A stretch of DNA of 48,364 nt, from assembly GCF_000687455.2 (NCBI RefSeq), contig NZ_JGVW01000108.1, positions 1 to 48,364 on the forward strand, in the 5' to 3' direction. This DNA comes from Burkholderia sp. lig30. GTDB lineage: Bacteria; Pseudomonadota; Gammaproteobacteria; Burkholderiales; Burkholderiaceae. Under the pieces are notes generated by a model. The model did no database searches and was not told where the DNA came from. It saw only the letters and a program-made list of their open reading frames with translations. Below are positions 42,842-48,364 of the stretch, piece by piece (position 1 is the stretch's first letter; each line of letters starts with the position of its first letter). The position numbers and the translations under genes are program-made.

Positions 42842-45076
42842 TCAATCGCCCGAGCGCTTGTTGCGGCGCGCGCGCAGGGCCAGGATCAGCAGCAACACGA
42901 GCACCAGCAGCGCGATGCCGGCCGCCGGCACGCCCCACGAGATGTAGCGGCGCCATTCGTAGAACGCGCTCTCGCCGGCGCCCGGCGGCAGGCTCGCGTC
43001 CGGGTTGCTGCTGTCGATCCACGCGACCGGCCCGGCCGCGCCGATCACCGCGAGATTGCCGCGGTTGAGCAGGAACGGCGCATCGGGCGTGTCGGCCGGC
43101 GCGCCGAGCGCATACCAGAGCACGCCGTGCTGGCCGTTGCCGCGCACGACCTCCGCCGTCGACAGACGTTGCAGGCCGCGCACGTCGAGCCACGGCGTGT
43201 CCTTGCCGCCGATCCGCAGGTGCTGCCCGCCGGTCACGACCGCGGACGGTTTCGCGCCGTCGACGTCGACCTCCATCGCGAGGAACGGCCTGGCGGGCTC
43301 GGCCGGCTTGCCGCCGTCGACGACCGTCAACTCGGCGCGCGACGCGGACAGCCCGCTCGCGGCGGCGACGCCGATCACGCGGCCGAGGCTTTCCGGCGCG
43401 GCATCGAGGTAGCGCTTCGGCACGATCAGCTGCGGTTCGCCGCCGAGCAGCGGCAGCAGCCCGACGAAGGTGCCGTCCGGCTCCGCGTCACCCGGCGTGA
43501 TGTAGCTCGACGACGGCAGCACGTCGACCGGATACGCCTGCGGGATCTCGTTGCAATCCGCCGAATACGGCTGGCGCTGCACCGACACGCGCAGCGCGTT
43601 GTTCACGCCGAGCGCATAGCCGGGCACGCGCGCCCGCAGCCGTTCGGGCGTGCCGTCCGCCGTCAGCTGGCGGGCGGCCAGCAGCACGCCGTTCCAGTAC
43701 AGCGTCGCGACCGGACGCGACGACGACGGCCCCGGCGCCGCCGACACGTACACCGTCAGTTCGCTCGGCATCCGGCCGTCCGACGACACCGCGCTCAGCG
43801 GGAAATTGACGCTCCAGTCGCCGCGCGCGAGCACGTCGAAGCTCTCCGCCGAGCCGCCGAGGCTCGACAGGCGCACGACCTGCTTGTCGCCGGTCTCGGG
43901 CAGCCGCGCGACCGGCGCGGTCACGGCACCCGTCGCCAGCAGATGGCGCAGCCGGTCGTCGAACAGGCTCGCGGCCTGCGCGCCGGCGTCGCCGGCGATC
44001 GCGATGACCGGCTGGCCGCCGATGGACGACAGCACGATCTGCTTCGGCGCGAGCGCGCCGCCCGCGAGCAGCGCCCGTTGCGCCCGCCACGCGCCGAATG
44101 CGTCGCGCGCGTCGGCATCCCCGGCAAGCTGCGCCTGCAGCGCGTCGAAGGCGGCGGCAAGGCGCGCGTGCATCGCGGCGTCGGCCACGACGAGGTCGCC
44201 GCTCACGGCCGGCGCGCCCAACGCGAGCAACGCGCCCAGCTCGGCGTCGTTCGCGAGCCGGTGCGCCGCCGCGTTGTCGCGCAGCGCGGCGAAGGCCGGC
44301 ACGGCGCTCAGCGCGGCGGGCACGTCGAGCCCGCGCGTGTCGACCGTCTCGCCCGCCGCCGGCAGCGCGCGCACCGCGACGCGCTTGCCGCTGCGCTCGA
44401 GCGCGACGCCGATGCGCCACGCGCTGTCGAAGGCATCCGCATTCAGCCTGCGGCCCGCGACGAGCACCGTCGGCGTGCCCGGCAGCATGCTCCATGCGTC
44501 GTCGAGGCTCGCCACCCCGCGCGGATCGACGCGGTAGGTCAGCCGGGTCTGCGGCGTGATCGTCACCGCGTTCGCCATCGAATGGTCCTCTTCGCAGCGG
44601 CGCACGCCGTTACGCGACAGCCAGTTCACGCCAAGACGCACGAAACCCGTGTCGCGCGGCCGCGGCGACACGGCGATCGCGCGCTGCAGCGGGCCGCCGC
44701 CGTCCGGCAGCGACTGCGACACGAGCGGCTCGCCATCGACGGTCAACACCATCGACGCCAGGCCGGGCTGCCCTTTCAGGTAGCGGCCGTCGAACGCGAT
44801 CGACGCGTCCGCGAGCGTCTGCCCCTTCGGCACCGGCAGATAGAACTCCTGACGGGCGTCGCCGACCAGCGACACCGGCGCGTTCACGCCGAGGTCGGCC
44901 AGCGAGACGCTGCGCGTGACGGCGCGGCTTGCGCCGAGCTGGCGGATGCCGTCGCCGAGGCCGCTGGCGTGGCCGGCGAGCGGCGCGCACAGGGATGCCC
45001 CCGCGACGAGGCCGGCCGACAGACGAAGGGAGAAGCGCGATGCACGGGTGCTGAACGGTGTTTTCATCGAAATCAT
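42842..45076 (-). CDS. BcsB-like periplasmic subunit of the glycan synthase
   Basis: A 744-residue protein with a signal peptide (LRLSAGLVAGASLCAPLAGHA), a large periplasmic part made of carbohydrate-binding and flavodoxin-like repeats of BcsB type (FYLPVPKGQTLADASIAFDGRYLKG, RCEEDHSMAN, NNALRVSVQRQP), and one C-terminal membrane helix (GIALLVLVLLLILALRA) with a basic tail. In cellulose synthesis BcsB guides the nascent chain from the synthase across the periplasm. The gene sits between wecB and nfrB with short gaps (33 and 19 bp). The first ATG (45076) and one three codons later (45067) are both possible starts. Confidence 0.82.
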   Translation of the reverse strand: MISMKTPFSTRASRFSLRLSAGLVAGASLCAPLAGHASGLGDGIRQLGASRAVTRSVSLADLGVNAPVSLVGDARQEFYLPVPKGQTLADASIAFDGRYLKGQPGLASMVLTVDGEPLVSQSLPDGGGPLQRAIAVSPRPRDTGFVRLGVNWLSRNGVRRCEEDHSMANAVTITPQTRLTYRVDPRGVASLDDAWSMLPGTPTVLVAGRRLNADAFDSAWRIGVALERSGKRVAVRALPAAGETVDTRGLDVPAALSAVPAFAALRDNAAAHRLANDAELGALLALGAPAVSGDLVVADAAMHARLAAAFDALQAQLAGDADARDAFGAWRAQRALLAGGALAPKQIVLSSIGGQPVIAIAGDAGAQAASLFDDRLRHLLATGAVTAPVARLPETGDKQVVRLSSLGGSAESFDVLARGDWSVNFPLSAVSSDGRMPSELTVYVSAAPGPSSSRPVATLYWNGVLLAARQLTADGTPERLRARVPGYALGVNNALRVSVQRQPYSADCNEIPQAYPVDVLPSSSYITPGDAEPDGTFVGLLPLLGGEPQLIVPKRYLDAAPESLGRVIGVAAASGLSASRAELTVVDGGKPAEPARPFLAMEVDVDGAKPSAVVTGGQHLRIGGKDTPWLDVRGLQRLSTAEVVRGNGQHGVLWYALGAPADTPDAPFLLNRGNLAVIGAAGPVAWIDSSNPDASLPPGAGESAFYEWRRYISWGVPAAGIALLVLVLLLILALRARRNKRSGD

Positions 45077-45109
45077 GCGAAGTGAACGGGCTGCGACGCG
45101 ACGCGTCAG

Positions 45110-46276
45110 TCAGGCTGGCTGGCCGGCTGACGCCGGCAGTACGTTGAATTCTTCGACCGGGCGTCCGCATAACGCGTCGACGATCCGTCTGGCGGCCCGG
45201 CCGTCGCCATAGGGATTGATGCGGCGCGAGAACGACGCGTATTGCGCGGTGTCATCGAGCAGGCGCGTCACGCCCGCGACGATGCGATGGCGATCCGCGC
45301 CGACCATCGCGACGGTGCCCGCCGCGATCGCCTCGGGACGCTCGGTGACGTCCCGCATCACGAGCACGGGCTTGCCAAGATGCGGCGCTTCTTCCTGGAC
45401 GCCCCCCGAATCGGTCAGGATCACGTACGCGCGCTGCATCAGCCACACGAAATCGACGTAGTCGACCGGATCGATCAGGTGAACGTTGCGAAAGCCGGCC
45501 AGCTCCGTCATCACGACGTCGCGCACGGCAGGATTCAGGTGGACCGGATAGACGATCTGCACGTCGCTGCGCTGCGCGAGATCCGCCAGCGCGGCGCAGA
45601 TGTTGCGAAAGCCGTCGCCAAAGCTCTCGCGCCGGTGGCCGGTGACGAGGATCAGGCGCCGCGCCGGATCGATCCACCCATAGCGGGCGGCGACGGCGTT
45701 CGCGAGCGGCGCGTCCGACTTGAGCCGGTCGCACAGTGTCGACAGCGCATCGACCACGGTGTTGCCGGTGACGGCGATGCTGCCGGACAGGTTCTCCTGC
45801 AGCAGGTTCGCCTTCGACGACATCGTCGGCGCGAACAGCCAGTTGCCGATCGCATCGACGACGCGGCGGTTCATCTCCTCCGGGAACGGCATCGACAGGC
45901 TCCCCGTGCGTAACCCCGCCTCGACGTGACCGATCGGCACGCGCCGGTGAAAGGCCGCGAGCGCGCAGGCGGCCGCCGTGCTGGTGTCGCCGTGGACGAG
46001 CACATAGTCCGGCTTTTCCTCTTCGATCACGGCGTCGACGCGCGCGATCATCCGCGCAAACAGCCCGTTGAGCGTCTGGTTCGGGACCATCACGTCCAGA
46101 TCGTGGGTCGCCGACAGGCCGAACAGCGCCATCACCTGATCGAGCATATGGCGGTGCTGCCCCGTCACGCAGACGACGCTTCGGATCGACGGCTCCTTGT
46201 CGAACGCCGCCACGAGCGGCGCCATCTTGATGGCTTCCGGCCGCGTGCCGAATATGGAAAGTAGCTTCAATGACAT
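45110..46276 (-). CDS. wecB: UDP-N-acetylglucosamine 2-epimerase (non-hydrolysing)
   Basis: A 388-residue epimerase that makes UDP-ManNAc from UDP-GlcNAc. Family motifs: FGTRPEAIKMAP at the N-terminus, HVEAGLRTG, GHRRESFGDG and the UDP-binding segment DSGGVQEEAP. It is the first gene of the operon, so ManNAc is probably the sugar used by the NfrB-like synthase. This agrees with E. coli, where WecB supplies NfrB. No UDP-ManNAc dehydrogenase (WecC) adjoins it, which argues for neutral ManNAc rather than ManNAcA. Confidence 0.93.
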   Translation of the reverse strand: MSLKLLSIFGTRPEAIKMAPLVAAFDKEPSIRSVVCVTGQHRHMLDQVMALFGLSATHDLDVMVPNQTLNGLFARMIARVDAVIEEEKPDYVLVHGDTSTAAACALAAFHRRVPIGHVEAGLRTGSLSMPFPEEMNRRVVDAIGNWLFAPTMSSKANLLQENLSGSIAVTGNTVVDALSTLCDRLKSDAPLANAVAARYGWIDPARRLILVTGHRRESFGDGFRNICAALADLAQRSDVQIVYPVHLNPAVRDVVMTELAGFRNVHLIDPVDYVDFVWLMQRAYVILTDSGGVQEEAPHLGKPVLVMRDVTERPEAIAAGTVAMVGADRHRIVAGVTRLLDDTAQYASFSRRINPYGDGRAARRIVDALCGRPVEEFNVLPASAGQPA

Positions 46277-46406
46277 TGTCTCGGTTCCGTGCCGCGGCGC
46301 GCCGTTTTCAAGCGGCCCCGCGATATTGGCGAACGCTGCCGGCGTTTATTCAAGTACGGCAAATGCATTAATTGATGACATCGGATAGCACCGAAAACCA
46401 TTCGCG

Positions 46407-46430
46407 CGCCGCCGGATTTACGCGGCGGCG
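46407..46430 (-). other. GC-rich hairpin in the wecB operon leader
   Basis: CGCCGCCG and CGGCGGCG can pair over 8 bp around an 8-nt loop, 131-154 bp before the wecB start. If the promoter lies upstream, the hairpin is in the mRNA leader and may act in attenuation or stability. By sequence only. Confidence 0.35.
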
Positions 46431-46587
46431 AGGGCTTTAAATTGAATCCAGCCGAACTGCACGGCGGATACTATTACAAAGTTACGGAATTCGTATAGGT
46501 ACCTGATTAACCGGATGCAAACCGAGAGATCTACTTTGATTCCATATAAAATCGAACATAGAAAACGTTTGCTTAACTGTATTTGAC

Positions 46588-46606
46588 CTGTAACAGACAG
46601 TTACAG
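46588..46606. promoter_or_regulatory. Inverted repeat in the exopolysaccharide control region
   Basis: CTGTAAC-AGACA-GTTACAG has perfect 7-bp arms and a 5-bp spacer, typical of a dimeric regulator site. A similar sequence (GTAAGTTAC) lies about 70 bp further right. The binding protein is unknown; a c-di-GMP-responsive regulator would fit the context but is not shown. Confidence 0.45.
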
Positions 46607-47276
46607 CCTCGCCGGCGTGGCGGTTTACGACAGGAAAAAGCTGACCCCGATTTACCTGATTTGACGTAAGTTACTGTCACGCCCGGCCTGACAGCACTTT
46701 GTCAACAGGACGACAATTACAAGAAACACCATCAAAAACAATGCATTATGCAAATCACACGTCCAGAAATAAATATCAAAATGTGCGGCTTTTACAGAAA
46801 ACGCGCGCCATATTGTCGCAATGCCAGTCCGTTCCGTTCACCTTTGTCAAGGATGGTCAAACCACGGCCGACGCAATGATCTACACCGTAGAATCAAGGC
46901 GTCGAGTATTGTCGCCATGATCCGCGAGCCGCATGCGTTATGCCCGACAGGAATCGGAACCCCGATCGAAATGGGGTGCTCGCGCGAAAAAACGGATCAT
47001 CGATCGACGAAAGAGATCGGCGTTCCGCGTATCGCTCGAAATATTTTTAGATGGATCGGAGTGGGGTCGACCACGATTTAAAAGACATCACCGTCGCCCC
47101 CCCCCGGACATCGATGCGCGCCAATCCGGGTCATGTTTTTCCTGAATCCGCCCGCCGGGTAATGGAACGAAGATCCCGCGAAAGCACGGCCGCCGCGGCG
47201 GACGGCTGGAAACGCCAGCCCGTCCGGCCCGCGCGGCCGAAACGAAGTCAACCGTAACCGGCTCATACCTATTCCT

Positions 47277-48364
47277 ATGCTTGCTCCAGCCGCGGCCATC
47301 GGCACTTCGGCAGTGATGTGCGTGACCTTGCTGTTCGCGCTGGCGACGGTGCTGCGCTCCGGCATGCCGGGCGTGCGGGAATGGCTCGCCGCCAATGTCA
47401 TGATGGTCGTCGCGTTGTCGCTCGTCCTGTTGCGCGGCACGATCCCGGCCGCGCTTTCGGTCGTCGCGGCAAACGCGTTGATGTCGATCGCGGCCTCGGC
47501 GTTCTATGCAGGCTGCGCGCGCTTTGTCGGACGCCGGCCATGCTGGCCGGCGCTCGTCGCGGGCGTGATCGCCACGAATGCCTGCGTCGTCTACTGGCAG
47601 TACGCCGCCAACGACATTCCGATGCGCGTGCTGGCGGCCAGCGCGTTCGCCTCGGCGATCTGCTTCGCCGTGGCGGCGTTGCTGACGCGTCACGCGCCGC
47701 CGGGCCAAGCCGCGTATCCGCGCTGGCTGATGGTCGGGATGGCCGTGATCTTCGGCGCGTCGCAAGCCGCCCGCAGCGTGCACGCGATGACGCTCGCGGA
47801 CATGTCGAACCCGTTGACGTTCACGTCGCCCGTCAGCGTGCTGCTGATCGTCGTGTCGGCGGCGACGATGCCGATGCTGACGATAGCGGCGCTGGTGATG
47901 GTGCATGACGCGCTGCTGTGCCGCGCGCGGGATGCGGCCCATCGCGACTTCCTCACGTCGGCGCTGTCGCGGATGGGGATCGAGGCCGCCGCCACCACGT
48001 TGCTCGCGGACGCGAAGGGCAACGGGTCGCCGTTGTCGCTGCTGCTGCTCGATCTCGATCGATTCAAGTCGATCAACGACGTTTTCGGGCACGCGGGCGG
48101 CGACACCGTGCTGCGCGAGTTTGCCGCGCTCGCGCTGGGCCAGCTGCGACGCACGGACGTGCTGGGCCGGATGGGCGGCGAAGAGTTCGCGATCCTGCTT
48201 CCGCAGACCGGCGAAGCGGACGCGATTCGTCTCGCCGAACGGCTCCGCGCCGCGCTTGCCGCGCATGCGGTCACGACGCCGGACGGCCGGGTGTGCCGCT
48301 GCACCGTGAGCATCGGCGTGGCGGAGTCGCAGCCCGACGAGACCTTCGCGCAGGTGTGCATCCG
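47277..48364 (+). CDS. Membrane-bound diguanylate cyclase (GGDEF), 3' end outside window
   Basis: The frame from the ATG at 47277 is open for 362 codons to the window edge. Residues 1-205 form about six hydrophobic segments (a membrane sensor of unknown ligand). The GGDEF domain follows (LLLLDLDRFKSINDVFGHAGGD) with active-site GGEEF at residues 300-304, so it should be catalytically competent. An RxxD product-inhibition site (RRTD, 291-294) lies exactly five residues before it. It is divergent from the wecB operon, whose synthase has an MshEN c-di-GMP receptor, so it is the natural candidate for a local c-di-GMP source. The DNA also reads open on the opposite strand, but that frame has no family features. 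Confidence 0.88.
   Translation, partial: MLAPAAAIGTSAVMCVTLLFALATVLRSGMPGVREWLAANVMMVVALSLVLLRGTIPAALSVVAANALMSIAASAFYAGCARFVGRRPCWPALVAGVIATNACVVYWQYAANDIPMRVLAASAFASAICFAVAALLTRHAPPGQAAYPRWLMVGMAVIFGASQAARSVHAMTLADMSNPLTFTSPVSVLLIVVSAATMPMLTIAALVMVHDALLCRARDAAHRDFLTSALSRMGIEAAATTLLADAKGNGSPLSLLLLDLDRFKSINDVFGHAGGDTVLREFAALALGQLRRTDVLGRMGGEEFAILLPQTGEADAIRLAERLRAALAAHAVTTPDGRVCRCTVSIGVAESQPDETFAQVCI

Larger units (their letters stand above)
46277..47276. promoter_or_regulatory. 1-kb divergent control region between the exopolysaccharide operon and the diguanylate cyclase
   Basis: No convincing gene lies here. The part 46430-46900 is distinctly AT-richer than the rest of the window and should hold the promoters of wecB and, near 47050-47270, of the cyclase. 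It contains a hairpin (46407-46430), a 7-bp inverted repeat (46588-46606), the palindrome GTAAGTTAC (46666-46674) within an imperfect larger repeat, two copies of TACCTGATT (about 46500 and 46650) and a C9 run (47097-47105). The length is large for a bacterial intergenic region and suggests several regulators or an undetected small RNA. Confidence 0.55.

Noticed and set aside
46699..46920. 73-codon plus-strand frame in the long intergenic region
   Set aside because: No ribosome site and no recognisable pattern; it begins inside AT-rich regulatory DNA.
47088..48266. 392-codon minus-strand frame at the right end
   Set aside because: Arginine- and histidine-rich composition with no family features; the plus strand encodes a clear GGDEF protein.
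1..48364. CRISPR arrays, tRNA or rRNA genes, insertion sequences
   Set aside because: None seen on reading both strands; no regular spaced repeats and no transposase-like protein.

Overview
The window is GC-rich with strong third-position GC bias. Its gene content (a two-partner-secretion exoprotein, a glutamylated putrescine pathway, selenoneine genes and an alginate-type acylation locus) points to a Burkholderia-like betaproteobacterium, probably of the B. cepacia complex. That assignment is inferred from gene families only; no alignment was run.

Layout. 1-4554 (-): the first 1518 codons of a very large FhaB/CdiA-type exoprotein running off the left edge. 4780-8162 (-): putrescine catabolism (puuB, a PuuR-like regulator, puuA). 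8404-9948 (-): a rhomboid protease with a long C-terminal extension. 10193-14671 (-): a four-gene beta-oxidation-type operon (PaaG/enoyl-CoA hydratase-like, thiolase, acyl-CoA ligase, short-chain dehydrogenase) diverging from its TetR regulator (14906-15637, +) across a triple half-site operator. 15675-18919 (-): an alpha/beta hydrolase and a fusion of an AmiE-like serine hydrolase with a NamZ-like (DUF1343) muramidase. 19049-20274 (+): a multiply frameshifted hipA-like kinase. 20504-24757: a small hypothetical protein, an atypical EF-G2-like GTPase, a PEBP/YbhB protein and the radical SAM protein AmrS. 24878-27067: selenoneine genes senA (split by a one-base indel in a 7-G tract) and senB, whose divergent start codons overlap. 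27148-30813: a ClsC-like phospholipase D, a Fic protein and a DUF4434 lipoprotein.

The most interesting part is 30826-46276 (-), a tightly packed run of about 15 kb: wecB (UDP-ManNAc supply), a BcsB-like periplasmic subunit, an NfrB-like processive glycosyltransferase ending in a complete two-motif MshEN c-di-GMP receptor, an NfrA-like outer-membrane TPR/barrel protein, two AlgJ/AlgX-like SGNH proteins, a DltB/AlgI-like MBOAT (frameshifted here), a DltC-like carrier, a DltA-like adenylating enzyme, an AlgF-like protein and, 24 bp later, an acyl-CoA dehydrogenase. Divergent from it, across a 1-kb AT-richer control region, is a membrane diguanylate cyclase (47277 to the right edge). My reading is a c-di-GMP-controlled, ManNAc-based exopolysaccharide resembling the E. 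coli NfrA/NfrB glycan. It appears to carry its own decoration machine, in which the acyl donor is a carrier-bound amino acid (Dlt chemistry) and the periplasmic transferases are of the alginate-acetylation type. I know of no described system with this combination.

Three loci (hipA-like, senA, MBOAT) are broken by one- or two-base indels, mostly in homopolymer or GC-repeat runs. Some of these may be assembly errors rather than real mutations.
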